NCBI RefSeq assembly: GCF_008824185.1 | Contig: NZ_CP044423.1 | Span: 509,501-573,500 of the forward strand | DNA from: Paracoccus pantotrophus | GTDB taxonomy: Bacteria; Pseudomonadota; Alphaproteobacteria; Rhodobacterales; Rhodobacteraceae | Length of the DNA: 64,000 nt | Reading direction: 5' to 3' | In this document: positions 32,070-40,964 of the stretch, piece by piece | Position numbering within the stretch: the stretch's first letter is position 1 | Layout: the number at the start of each line of letters is the position of its first letter | Notes under the pieces: generated by a model | What the model saw: only the letters and a program-made list of their open reading frames with translations | The model's database searches: none | What the model was told of the DNA's origin: nothing | Program-made: the position numbers and the translations under genes

Positions 32070-33524
32070 TTGTCCGGTATCGCCATGCCCCAGCCCGATG
32101 CGGGCATCCTTGCGCGCCTGCCGCAGATCGTCGCGGCCCTGCGCGACGTCCTGCCCGAGGATGCCGTGATCTGGGATCCCGAGGAGACGCGGGCCTATGA
32201 ATGCGATGCGCTGACCGCCTATCGCTGCCCGCCCTTGGCCGTGGTGCTGCCGCGCACCACCGAAGAGGTCGCCGCCGCCATGCGCATCTGCCACGAAATG
32301 CGCGTGCCGGTGGTGCCGCGCGGCGCGGGCACCTCGCTGGCCGGGGGGGCGCTGCCCACCGCGGACAGCGTCATCATCGCCACCCTGCGGCTGCGCGAGG
32401 TGCTGGAGATCGACACCCAGAACCGCTTCATCCGCGTGCAGACCGGCGTGACCAATCTTTCGGTCAGCGCCGAGTTGGAGCCGCATGGCTTCTTCTATGC
32501 GCCCGACCCGTCCTCGCAGTTGGCCTGCACCATCGCCGGCAATATCGCGATGAACTCGGGCGGGGCGCATTGCCTGAAATACGGCGTGACCACCAACAAC
32601 CTGATGGGCGCCACGGTGGTCCTGCCCAGCGGCGAGGTGGTCGAGCTGGGCGGGCCGGAAATGGGGCCGACGGGCTTGGACCTGATGGGGCTTCTCTGCG
32701 GCTCGGAGGGCCAGCTCGGCATCGTGACCGAGGCCACCCTGCGCATCCTGCCGCGGCCCGAGGGTGCGCGGCCGGTGCTGATCGGCTTCGACGGCGCCGA
32801 GGTGGCGGGGGAATGCGTGGCGCGGATCATCCGCTCGGGCGTGCTGCCGGTCGCCATCGAATACATGGACGATGTCTGCCTGCGCGCGGTCGAGGCCTTT
32901 GCCCATGCCGGCTATCCCGATTGCGCCGCGGTGCTGATCGTCGAGGTCGAGGGCTCTCCGGCCGAGATCGACCACCAGATCGCCCGCATCCGTGAGATCG
33001 CGGGTGCCCTGAACCCGGTCGAGTTCCGCGAAAGCCGCAATGCCGATGAGGCCATGGCGATCTGGAAGGGCCGCAAATCGGCCTTCGGCGCCATGGGCCG
33101 GCTGGGCGATTACATTTGCCTGGACGGCACGGTGCCGGTGGGGCAGCTGCCCTATACGCTGAAGATGATCGGCGAGTTGTCGCGCCAGCACGGGCTGGAG
33201 GTCGCGAACGTCTTCCATGCCGGTGACGGCAACATGCACCCGCTGATCCTGTTCAACGCCAACAAGCCCGGCGACCTGGAACGCGCCGAGGCTTTCGGCA
33301 ACGACATCCTGCGGCTTTGCGTCGATGTCGGCGGCTGCCTGACCGGCGAGCATGGCGTGGGCATCGAAAAGCGCGACCTGATGGGCAAGCAATATGACGG
33401 CCCCGACCTGGAGATCCAGATGGCGGTCAAGGATGTTTTCGACCCACGCTGGCTGCTCAATCCGGCCAAGGTCTTTCCGCTGGATGCAAGCCAGCCCTGG
33501 CGCGAGGAGGCAGCCACCCGATGA
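32070..33524 (+). CDS. glcD: Glycolate oxidase FAD-linked subunit
   Basis: 484 residues of the GlcD/D-lactate dehydrogenase family: FAD-binding PCMH domain (VVPRGAGTSLAGGALP, SSQLACTIAGNIAMNSGG) and C-terminal FAD-oxidase domain (HAGDGNMHPLILF, GGCLTGEHGVGIEK). With GlcE and GlcF it oxidises glycolate to glyoxylate at the inner membrane. The start is taken as TTG 32070 because AAGGGAG lies six bases before it; ATG 32085 (479 aa) is possible but has poorer spacing. It overlaps glcE by four bases. Confidence 0.93.
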   Translation: MSGIAMPQPDAGILARLPQIVAALRDVLPEDAVIWDPEETRAYECDALTAYRCPPLAVVLPRTTEEVAAAMRICHEMRVPVVPRGAGTSLAGGALPTADSVIIATLRLREVLEIDTQNRFIRVQTGVTNLSVSAELEPHGFFYAPDPSSQLACTIAGNIAMNSGGAHCLKYGVTTNNLMGATVVLPSGEVVELGGPEMGPTGLDLMGLLCGSEGQLGIVTEATLRILPRPEGARPVLIGFDGAEVAGECVARIIRSGVLPVAIEYMDDVCLRAVEAFAHAGYPDCAAVLIVEVEGSPAEIDHQIARIREIAGALNPVEFRESRNADEAMAIWKGRKSAFGAMGRLGDYICLDGTVPVGQLPYTLKMIGELSRQHGLEVANVFHAGDGNMHPLILFNANKPGDLERAEAFGNDILRLCVDVGGCLTGEHGVGIEKRDLMGKQYDGPDLEIQMAVKDVFDPRWLLNPAKVFPLDASQPWREEAATR

Positions 33525-34654
33525 TCCCCGAGACCCCCAGCCGCGCGGGGCTGAACCCCGCCAGCGAGGCCGAGCTTGGCGCCCTGATCGCCGAGCGTTT
33601 CGCCGCCCGCCAGCCGCTGCGCCTTGCCGGCGGCGGCACGCGGGTCGAGACCGGCGCCGTGCCGGGCGACACCCTGTCTACCGCCGCGATCTCGGGCGTC
33701 GTGACCTATGAGCCGGGCGAGATGACGCTGATCGCCCGCGCCGGCACGCCCTTGGACCAGATCCAGGCGATGCTGGCCGCCGAGGGCCAGGCGCTGGCCT
33801 TCGAGCCCGCCGACATGCGCGGCGTGCTGGGCCAGGGCGGCACGCCGACCATCGGCGGCGTGGTTGCGGCCAATGCCAGCGGCCCGCGCCGGCTGCTGGC
33901 CGGGGCCTGCCGCGACCATCTGCTGGGCCTGCGCTTCGTCGACGGGCAGGGCAGGGTGCTGAAGAACGGCGGCAGGGTGATGAAGAACGTCACCGGCCTC
34001 GATCTGGGCAAGCTCTTTTGCGGTGCGCATGGCACGCTGGGCGTGTTGACCGAGGTGGCGCTGAAGACCCTGCCGCACCTGCCCGACCGCTGTACGCTGG
34101 GCTTTCACGGCGTTACGGTCGAGGAGGCGGTGGCGATCTTTTCGGCTGCGCTGGCGACGCCTTTCGAGGTCTCGGGCGCCGCCTTCCGCGACGGCACCGC
34201 CTGGCTGCGGGTCGAGGGGCTGGGGCCGCAGATGGATTATCGCCGCGACCGGCTGCTGGCGCTGCTGGCACCGCGCGAGGCCGAGCTTCTGGATGCCGAG
34301 GCCACCCTGGCCCTGTGGCGCGAGCTGCGCGATCTGGCGCATTTCGCCGGCACGGACGCGCCGCTCTGGCGGGTGCTGGTCAAGCCCAGCGACGCCCCGG
34401 CCGCGGCGCGGGCCTTGCAGGCGCTGGGGGGCGAGGCGTCGCTCGACTGGGGCGGCGGGCTGGTCTGGTATTGCGGGCCGGGGACGGCCCAGGCGGTGCG
34501 GCAGGTCGCCCCCCATGCCACGTTGCTGCGGCGCGGCGGGCTCACCGGCCCGGCCTTCCCGCCCGAGGCCCCGGCCGTCGCCCGGCTTTCGGCCGGGCTG
34601 CGCCAGAGGTTCGACCCCGCCGGCATCCTCAATCCCGGCCTGATGGATCAGTGA
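33521..34654 (+). CDS. glcE: Glycolate oxidase FAD-binding subunit GlcE
   Basis: 377 residues; a short GlcD paralogue with the FAD-binding segment LRLAGGGTRVETG and VVAANASGPRRLLAGACRDHLLGLRFVDG, and a reduced C-terminal part. It is required for the glycolate oxidase complex. ATGA overlap with glcD, one base before glcF. Confidence 0.93.
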   Translation: MIPETPSRAGLNPASEAELGALIAERFAARQPLRLAGGGTRVETGAVPGDTLSTAAISGVVTYEPGEMTLIARAGTPLDQIQAMLAAEGQALAFEPADMRGVLGQGGTPTIGGVVAANASGPRRLLAGACRDHLLGLRFVDGQGRVLKNGGRVMKNVTGLDLGKLFCGAHGTLGVLTEVALKTLPHLPDRCTLGFHGVTVEEAVAIFSAALATPFEVSGAAFRDGTAWLRVEGLGPQMDYRRDRLLALLAPREAELLDAEATLALWRELRDLAHFAGTDAPLWRVLVKPSDAPAAARALQALGGEASLDWGGGLVWYCGPGTAQAVRQVAPHATLLRRGGLTGPAFPPEAPAVARLSAGLRQRFDPAGILNPGLMDQ

Positions 34655-34655
34655 C

Positions 34656-35951
34656 ATGCAGACCAATTTCACGCCCCAGCAACTGGCCGACCCCGGCACC
34701 GCCCGCGCCAACGAGATCCTGCGCAGCTGCGTCCATTGCGGCTTTTGCACCGCGACCTGCCCGACCTACAAGGTGCTGGGCGACGAGCTGGACAGCCCGC
34801 GCGGCCGCATCTACCTGATCAAGGACATGCTGGAGAACGGCAAGATCCCCGACGCCAAGACCGTCGGTCATATCGACCGCTGCCTCAGCTGCCTTTCCTG
34901 CATGACCACCTGCCCCTCGGGCGTGCATTACATGCATCTGGTCGATCACGCCCGCGAATATATCGAAAAGACCTATCGCCGCCCCCTGGGCGAGCGGGCG
35001 CTGCGCTGGCTTCTGGCGCGCATCCTGCCCTATCCGGGCCGTTTCCGGCTGGCGCTGATGGGTGCGAAACTCGCGCGGCCGTTTCGGCGGCTGGTGCCGG
35101 ATGCGCGGCTGCGGGCGATGCTGGACATGGCGCCAAGGGACATTCCCCCGCCCAGCCTGAACGACCGCCCGCAGGTCTTTGCCGCCGAGGGGCCGCGCCG
35201 CAAGCGGGTGGCGCTGCTGATCGGCTGCGCGCAAAGGGCGCTGAACACCGACATCAACGACGCGACCATCCGCCTGCTGCGCCGGCACGGCTGCGAGGTG
35301 GTGATCCCGCGCGGCCTGGGCTGCTGCGGTGCGCTGACCCATCACATGGGCAAGACCGACGAAAGCCACGCCATGGCGGCCGCCAATATCCGCGCGCTGA
35401 TGGCCGAGGTCGCGGGCGAGGGGCTGGACGCGGTGGTCATCAACACCTCGGGCTGCGGCACCACGGTCAAGGATTACGGGCATATGTTCGCGCATGACCC
35501 GCTGGCCGCGGATGCCGCGCGGGTCGCGGCCTTGGCCAGGGACATCACCGAGGTCATGGCCGATCTGGGCCTGCGCGAACCCGGCCATGCCGAGCCCTTG
35601 CGCGTCGGCTATCATGCCGCCTGTTCGTTGCAGCACGGCCAGCAGATCCGCGCGACGCCCAAGGAATTGCTGGCCGCCGCCGGCTTCACCGTGCTGGAGC
35701 CCAGGGATGCGCATATCTGCTGCGGCTCGGCCGGCACCTACAACCTGATGCAGCCGGCGATCTCGGCCGAGCTGAAGCGCCGCAAGGTCGAGACGCTGGA
35801 GGCGCTGACCCCGCAGGTCATCAGCGCCGGCAATATCGGCTGCATGATGCAGATCGGCTCGGGCACCGGGGTGCCGGTCGTCCATACGGCCGAACTGCTC
35901 GACTGGGCCACCGGCGGGCCAAGGCCGCGGGCGCTGGCGGACACGGCCTGA
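34656..35951 (+). CDS. glcF: Glycolate oxidase iron-sulfur subunit
   Basis: 431 residues with two 4Fe-4S motifs (CVHCGFCTATCP near 24-35 and CLSCLSCMTTCP near 75-86) and two CCG domains (GLGCCGALTHHMG and ICCGSAGTYN). It passes electrons from GlcDE to the quinone pool. Last gene of the glc operon; a strong terminator follows. Confidence 0.95.
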   Translation: MQTNFTPQQLADPGTARANEILRSCVHCGFCTATCPTYKVLGDELDSPRGRIYLIKDMLENGKIPDAKTVGHIDRCLSCLSCMTTCPSGVHYMHLVDHAREYIEKTYRRPLGERALRWLLARILPYPGRFRLALMGAKLARPFRRLVPDARLRAMLDMAPRDIPPPSLNDRPQVFAAEGPRRKRVALLIGCAQRALNTDINDATIRLLRRHGCEVVIPRGLGCCGALTHHMGKTDESHAMAAANIRALMAEVAGEGLDAVVINTSGCGTTVKDYGHMFAHDPLAADAARVAALARDITEVMADLGLREPGHAEPLRVGYHAACSLQHGQQIRATPKELLAAAGFTVLEPRDAHICCGSAGTYNLMQPAISAELKRRKVETLEALTPQVISAGNIGCMMQIGSGTGVPVVHTAELLDWATGGPRPRALADTA

Positions 35952-35985
35952 CGCCGCCGCTTGGAAAAGCCCGACCCCGACATGC

Positions 35986-36018
35986 GAACGGCGGCCGCAA
36001 CCCGGCCGCCGTTCTTTT
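35986..36018 (+). terminator. Rho-independent terminator of glcDEF
   Basis: GAACGGCGGCCG (35986-35997), five-base loop, CGGCCGCCGTTC (36003-36014) and TTTT. Perfect 12-bp stem; being near-symmetric it may also serve the convergent cysNC transcript. Confidence 0.92.
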
Positions 36019-36043
36019 GTCTCATCCACGAAGGGGCGGGGCG

Positions 36044-37966
36044 TCAGCTCATCTCGCGCAGCACGTATTGCACGATGCGCTCGGCTGCGTCCTCGGGCGT
36101 CAGCTCGACGGTGTTCACGGTCAGCTCGGCATTCTGCGGCTGCTCATAGGGGCTGTCGATGCCGGTGAAGTTCTTCAGCTGGCCCGACCGCGCCTTTTTA
36201 TACAGCCCTTTGACATCGCGTGCCTCGGCCACCTCCAGCGGCGTGTCGACGAAGACCTCGACGAACTCGCCCGGCGCCATCAGGTCGCGCACCATCTGCC
36301 GCTCCGAGCGGAAGGGCGAGATGAAGGCGGTCAGCACGATCAGCCCGGCATCGGTCATCAGCCGCGCCACCTCGCCCACGCGGCGGATGTTTTCCACCCG
36401 GTCGGCATCGGTGAAGCCAAGGTCGCGGTTCAGCCCGTGGCGGATGTTGTCGCCGTCCAGCAGGAAGGTGTGCTTGCCCAGGGCATGCAGCTTTTTCTCG
36501 ACGATATTGGCGATGGTCGACTTGCCCGAGCCCGACAGGCCGGTGAACCAGACCACGGCGGGCTTCTGGTTCTTCAGCGCCGCATGGGCATCGCGGTTCA
36601 CGTCCAGCGCCTGCCAGTGGATGTTTTGCGACCGGCGCAGGGCGAAATGGATCATGCCCGCCGCCACCGTGGCATTGGTCATGCGGTCGATCAGGATGAA
36701 GCCGCCCAGGTCGGGGTTCTGGGCATAGGCCTCGAAGGGGATCGGCCGGTCGGTCGAGATGTTCACCACGCCGATCGCATTCAGCCCCAGCGTCTTGCTG
36801 GCCAGATGCTCCAGCGTGTTGACATTGACCTCATACTTGGGCTCGGTGACGGTCGCGGTGACGGTCTGGGTGCCGATCTTCAGCAGGTAGGGGCGGCCCG
36901 GCAGCATCTCCTGCTCGGCCATCCAGACCAGCGTGGCCTCGAACTGGTCGGCGACCTCGCAGGGCTGGTCGGATTGCACGATCACGTCGCCGCGCGAGCA
37001 GTCGATCTCGTCGGCGAAGGTCAGCGTCACCGACTGGCCGGCAACGGCCAGGTCCAGCTCGCCGTCATAGGTGACGATGGACTTGACCGTGGTGGTCTTG
37101 CCCGAGGGCAGCACCCGGATCGCGTCGCCCGGCCGCACCATGCCCGCGCCGATCTGGCCGGCAAAGCCGCGGAAATCCAGGTTCGGCCGGTTCACCCATT
37201 GCACCGCCATGCGGAAGGGCTGGTCCAGCATGCGCGTGTCGCTGACCGGCGCCTCTTCCAGATGGCCCAGCAGCGTCGGGCCCTGATACCAGTGCATGTT
37301 GTCGCTGTGGCTGACGATATTGTCGCCCTTGAGCCCCGAGATCGGGATCGGCAGGAAGCTGTCCATGCCGATCTGCTTGGCGAAATGCGAATAATCCGCG
37401 ACGATGTCGTAGAACCGCTCGGCCGAGTAATCGACCAGGTCCATCTTGTTCACCGCCAGCACCACGTTCTGGATGCCCAGCAGGTTCACCAGATAGCTGT
37501 GCCGCCGGGTCTGGGTCAGCACGCCCTGCCGCGCGTCGATCAGGATCACCGCAAGGTCGGCGGTCGAGGCGCCGGTGACCATGTTGCGGGTATACTGCTC
37601 GTGACCGGGCGTGTCGGCAACGATGAACTTGCGCTTATCGGTGGCGAAAAAGCGATAGGCCACGTCGATGGTGATGCCCTGTTCGCGCTCGGCGGCCAGG
37701 CCGTCGACCAGCAGGGCGAAGTCGATCTCGCCGCCCTGGGTGCCCACGGCCTTGGAATCGCTTTCCAGGCTGGCAAGCTGGTCCTCGAAGATCATCTTGC
37801 TGTCATAGAGCAACCGGCCGATCAGCGTGGACTTGCCGTCATCGACCGAACCGCAGGTGATGAAGCGCAGCATGGTCTTGTGCTGGTGCTTCAGCAGATA
37901 GGCGTTGATGTCCTCGGCGATCAGCGTGTCCGTGACATAGACGGGGTTCTTCATCTCGTGGTTCAT
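36044..37966 (-). CDS. cysNC: Bifunctional sulfate adenylyltransferase subunit 1 / adenylylsulfate kinase
   Basis: 640 residues, a CysN-CysC fusion. The N-terminal GTPase part has GSVDDGKST, DTPGHEQY and NKMD and regulates ATP sulfurylase activity of CysD; the C-terminal kinase starts near residue 465 with P-loop GLSGSGKST (476-484), DGDNIRHGLN and ends in FTGIDSPYEQP. It converts sulfate through APS to PAPS. One base separates it from cysD upstream. Confidence 0.97.
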   Translation of the reverse strand: MNHEMKNPVYVTDTLIAEDINAYLLKHQHKTMLRFITCGSVDDGKSTLIGRLLYDSKMIFEDQLASLESDSKAVGTQGGEIDFALLVDGLAAEREQGITIDVAYRFFATDKRKFIVADTPGHEQYTRNMVTGASTADLAVILIDARQGVLTQTRRHSYLVNLLGIQNVVLAVNKMDLVDYSAERFYDIVADYSHFAKQIGMDSFLPIPISGLKGDNIVSHSDNMHWYQGPTLLGHLEEAPVSDTRMLDQPFRMAVQWVNRPNLDFRGFAGQIGAGMVRPGDAIRVLPSGKTTTVKSIVTYDGELDLAVAGQSVTLTFADEIDCSRGDVIVQSDQPCEVADQFEATLVWMAEQEMLPGRPYLLKIGTQTVTATVTEPKYEVNVNTLEHLASKTLGLNAIGVVNISTDRPIPFEAYAQNPDLGGFILIDRMTNATVAAGMIHFALRRSQNIHWQALDVNRDAHAALKNQKPAVVWFTGLSGSGKSTIANIVEKKLHALGKHTFLLDGDNIRHGLNRDLGFTDADRVENIRRVGEVARLMTDAGLIVLTAFISPFRSERQMVRDLMAPGEFVEVFVDTPLEVAEARDVKGLYKKARSGQLKNFTGIDSPYEQPQNAELTVNTVELTPEDAAERIVQYVLREMS

Positions 37967-37967
37967 C

Positions 37968-38903
37968 TCAGAAATACCCCTCTTGCTTCTTTTTCTCCAT
38001 CGAGGCCGACTGGTCGTGGTCGATGGCGCGGCCCTGCCGCTCGGACGTGGTGGTCAGCAGCATTTCCTGGATGACCTCGGGCAGGGTCTTGGCGTTCGAT
38101 TCCACCGCGCCGGTCAGCGGATAGCAGCCCAGCGTGCGGAAGCGCACCGATTTCATCATCGGCTGCTCGCCGTCGCGCAGGCGGAAGCGGTCGTCATCGA
38201 CCATGATCAGCAGGCCGTCGCGTTCCACCACCGGCCGCAGGTCCGAGAAATACAAGGGCACGATGTCGATGTTTTCCAGGTGGATATACTGCCAGATGTC
38301 CAGCTCGGTCCAGTTCGACAGCGGGAAGACCCGGATCGATTCGCCCTTGCCCTTGCGGGTGTTGTAAAGCTTCCACAGCTCGGGGCGCTGGTTCTTGGGA
38401 TCCCAGCGGTGGTTGGCCGAGCGGAACGAGAACACCCGCTCCTTGGCGCGCGATTTCTCCTCGTCGCGGCGGGCGCCGCCGAAGGCCACGTCGAAGTTGT
38501 ATTGGCTCAGCGCCTGCTTCAGACCGTCGGTCTTCCACATGTCGGTATGCAGGCTGCCGTGGTCGAAGGGGTTGATGCCCTTTTCCATCGCCTCGGGGTT
38601 GTGGTGGACGATCAGCTCCATGCCCGCCTGCGCCGCGGCGCGGTCGCGCAGCTCGTACATGGCGCGGAACTTCCAGGTGGTATCCACATGCAGAAGCGGG
38701 AAGGGCGGCGGGGCCGGGTAGAATGCCTTCTTCGCCAGATGCAGCATGCAGGCCGAATCCTTGCCCACCGAATAGAGCATCACCGGATTGTCGGCCGTTG
38801 CCACGACCTCGCGCATGATCTGGATGCTTTCGGCTTCAAGCCGCTGAAGATGGGTCAGCGTGGCCACCTGACCCCCGGTTTCTATGACGGATTGGCTGTT
38901 CAT
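37968..38903 (-). CDS. cysD: Sulfate adenylyltransferase subunit 2
   Basis: 311 residues of the PAPS-reductase/ATP-sulfurylase fold with the PP-loop SVGKDSACMLHLA, HVDTTWKFR, the GGARRDEEKSRAKERVFSFR segment and the C-terminal YPLTGAVES. Catalyses sulfate adenylation with CysNC. ATG 38903 gives MNSQSVIETGG; the 38 upstream residues in frame are featureless. Confidence 0.97.
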   Translation of the reverse strand: MNSQSVIETGGQVATLTHLQRLEAESIQIMREVVATADNPVMLYSVGKDSACMLHLAKKAFYPAPPPFPLLHVDTTWKFRAMYELRDRAAAQAGMELIVHHNPEAMEKGINPFDHGSLHTDMWKTDGLKQALSQYNFDVAFGGARRDEEKSRAKERVFSFRSANHRWDPKNQRPELWKLYNTRKGKGESIRVFPLSNWTELDIWQYIHLENIDIVPLYFSDLRPVVERDGLLIMVDDDRFRLRDGEQPMMKSVRFRTLGCYPLTGAVESNAKTLPEVIQEMLLTTTSERQGRAIDHDQSASMEKKKQEGYF

Positions 38904-39357
38904 CTGGTCGGCCCTTGTTCTAGGATGCGCCGTCCTTGCCAGATTTTCCCGGCAAGACCAAGCCCGGCGCTGGCAAAACGGCGTCACTTTGCCGCATCGC
39001 CGGCATTGTTGCTGCATTGCGGCAACGTCGGGCCGGGTGAAAGGGCCGTGCGCGGGCGTGAAAATGCCTTTCTACCTGCGGTTGCTGCGGCCATATGATT
39101 CTAAAACGTTCGTTTCAGTTCGTTCCTGGTGGCTGATGGGCGCCTGCCTGCGCGACCTTGCGGGAAAAACCGCGCATTCCATCGCCGATTCCTTGCTGCA
39201 AGCGCAATATTTCGCCGCGAATCATGCTGCATTGCCGCAGGTGTTCATTCGTTTATCGTAAAAACGATCATAAGCGAAAATTTTCGCTTGACCGGAGTCA
39301 CGAAGCCGTTACACCTTTCGGCTATCGACGGACGCGCAGCGACGGGGAGGGATCGGC
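38904..39357. other. Divergent control region between cysD and glpD
   Basis: 454 non-coding bases, AT-richer than the surroundings. They hold direct GTTCGTT repeats at 39105-39120, a short inverted repeat ATCGT/ACGAT (39255-39268) and a perfect 18-bp palindrome (39272-39289). No tRNA or small gene is evident; short open frames here lack ribosome-binding sites. Confidence 0.55.
39272..39289. promoter_or_regulatory. Perfect 18-bp palindrome upstream of glpD, candidate GlpR operator
   Basis: AAGCGAAAATTTTCGCTT is fully self-complementary and lies 69 bases before the glpD start. DeoR-family repressors such as GlpR bind TTCG-rich elements, and similar half-sites occur nearby (GTTCGTT, TTCGTTT). 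Assignment to GlpR is inference. Confidence 0.5.
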
Positions 39358-40950
39358 GTGCCGGCACCAACGCGGCCCCAGGCCGACCTTTTCATCATCG
39401 GCGGTGGAATCAACGGCTGCGGCATCGCGCGCGACGCGGCGGGGCGCGGGCTTTCGGTCACGCTGGCCGAGATGGGCGACCTGGCGCAGGCGACCTCCTC
39501 GGCATCGACCAAGCTGTTCCATGGCGGGCTGCGCTATCTGGAGTTCTTTGAATTCCGCCTGGTGCGCGAGGCGCTGGAGGAGCGCGAGACCCTGCTGGCC
39601 GCGATGCCGCATATCTCCTGGCCGATGCGCTTCGTGCTGCCCTGGTCGCCCGACATGCGCTTCGAGGCCGACACGCCGACCTCGCGCATCCTGTCCTGGA
39701 CGATGCCCTGGCTGCGCGGCCGCCGGCCAGCCTGGCTGATCCGGCTGGGGCTGTTCCTTTACGACAACCTGGGCGGGCGCAAGATCCTGCCGGGAACCAG
39801 GCGGCTTGACCTGTCCCGCGATCCGCTGGGCCTGCCGCTGAAGCCGGGCTTTCGGCTGGGCTGGGAATATTCCGATTGCTGGGTGCAGGATTCGCGTCTG
39901 GTGGTGCTGAACGCCCGCGATGCGCGGGCGCGCGGCGCCACCATCCTGACCCGCACCCGCGTCACCCGTGCCGAGCGCGCGGACGGGCTGTGGCGCATCA
40001 CCACCGAGGGGCCGGGGGGCACGCGCATCCACCACGCCCGCGCGCTGGTCAATGCCGGCGGGCCCTGGGTCGAGGACGTGATCCGCAACGTCGCGCATAT
40101 CCCCTCGGCCGAGGGCGTGCGGCTGGTGCGCGGCAGCCATATCGTCGTGCCGCGGCTTTACGACCACGACCGCTGCTATTTCTTCCAGGGCACGGACGGG
40201 CGGATCATCTTCGCGATTCCCTTCGAGGAAGATTTCACCCTGATCGGCACCACCGACATGGACCATCGCGCCCCCCCCGGCGAGGCGCGCTGCACCGAGG
40301 AAGAGCGCGACTATCTCTGCGCCTTCGCCAGCCGCTATTTCGCCCGCCCGGTGACGCCCGACCAGGTGGTCTGGACTTATTCCGGGGTGCGGCCGCTTTA
40401 CGACGATGGTGCCAAATCGGCCACGGCGGCGACGCGGGACTATGTCCTCAGCCTGCAGGATGGCGAGGCGGGCGGGGCGCCGCTGCTCAATGTCTTCGGC
40501 GGCAAGATCACTACCTATCGCCGGCTGGCCGAGGGCGCGCTGGCCAGGCTCGCACCCTTCTTTCCGCAGGCGGGCGGGGACTGGACCGCGCGGGTGCCGC
40601 TGCCGGGCGGCGATTTCCCGGTGGACGGGGTCGAGGCTCTGGTCGCGCAGTTGCAGGCGCGCCATCCCTTCCTGTCGCCACGGCTGTCGCGCCGGCTGGT
40701 GCGCAGCTACGGCACCGAGTCCTTCCTGCTGCTCGATGGCGCCGCAAGCCTCGGGGATCTGGGCCGCGATTTCGGCGCCGGGCTGACCGAGGCCGAGGTG
40801 ATGTGGCTGATCCGCCATGAATTCGCCCAGACCGCCGAGGACATCCTGTGGCGCCGCACCAAGCTGGGCCTGCACATGACCGAGGCGCAGCGCCGCGAGC
40901 TGGAGGCCTTCGTGGACCGGCACCACGCCGCCCATTCGGCAGCGGAATAG
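39358..40950 (+). CDS. glpD: Aerobic glycerol-3-phosphate dehydrogenase
   Basis: 530-residue flavoprotein oxidising glycerol 3-phosphate to dihydroxyacetone phosphate with electrons to quinone. FAD-binding FIIGGGINGCGIARDAAGRG, SSASTKLFHGGLRYLE, GTTDMDH and NVFGGKITTYRRLAEGAL are typical. The start is GTG 39358 behind GGGGAGG. It heads the glycerol transporter operon; glpK is not in the window. Confidence 0.95.
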   Translation: MPAPTRPQADLFIIGGGINGCGIARDAAGRGLSVTLAEMGDLAQATSSASTKLFHGGLRYLEFFEFRLVREALEERETLLAAMPHISWPMRFVLPWSPDMRFEADTPTSRILSWTMPWLRGRRPAWLIRLGLFLYDNLGGRKILPGTRRLDLSRDPLGLPLKPGFRLGWEYSDCWVQDSRLVVLNARDARARGATILTRTRVTRAERADGLWRITTEGPGGTRIHHARALVNAGGPWVEDVIRNVAHIPSAEGVRLVRGSHIVVPRLYDHDRCYFFQGTDGRIIFAIPFEEDFTLIGTTDMDHRAPPGEARCTEEERDYLCAFASRYFARPVTPDQVVWTYSGVRPLYDDGAKSATAATRDYVLSLQDGEAGGAPLLNVFGGKITTYRRLAEGALARLAPFFPQAGGDWTARVPLPGGDFPVDGVEALVAQLQARHPFLSPRLSRRLVRSYGTESFLLLDGAASLGDLGRDFGAGLTEAEVMWLIRHEFAQTAEDILWRRTKLGLHMTEAQRRELEAFVDRHHAAHSAAE

Positions 40951-40964
40951 GGGGAGGACGGGCC

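Noticed and set aside
38884..39261. Short plus-strand frames in the cysD-glpD gap
   Set aside because: No ribosome-binding site, unusual composition for the genome and they cover the likely operators; better explained as non-coding.
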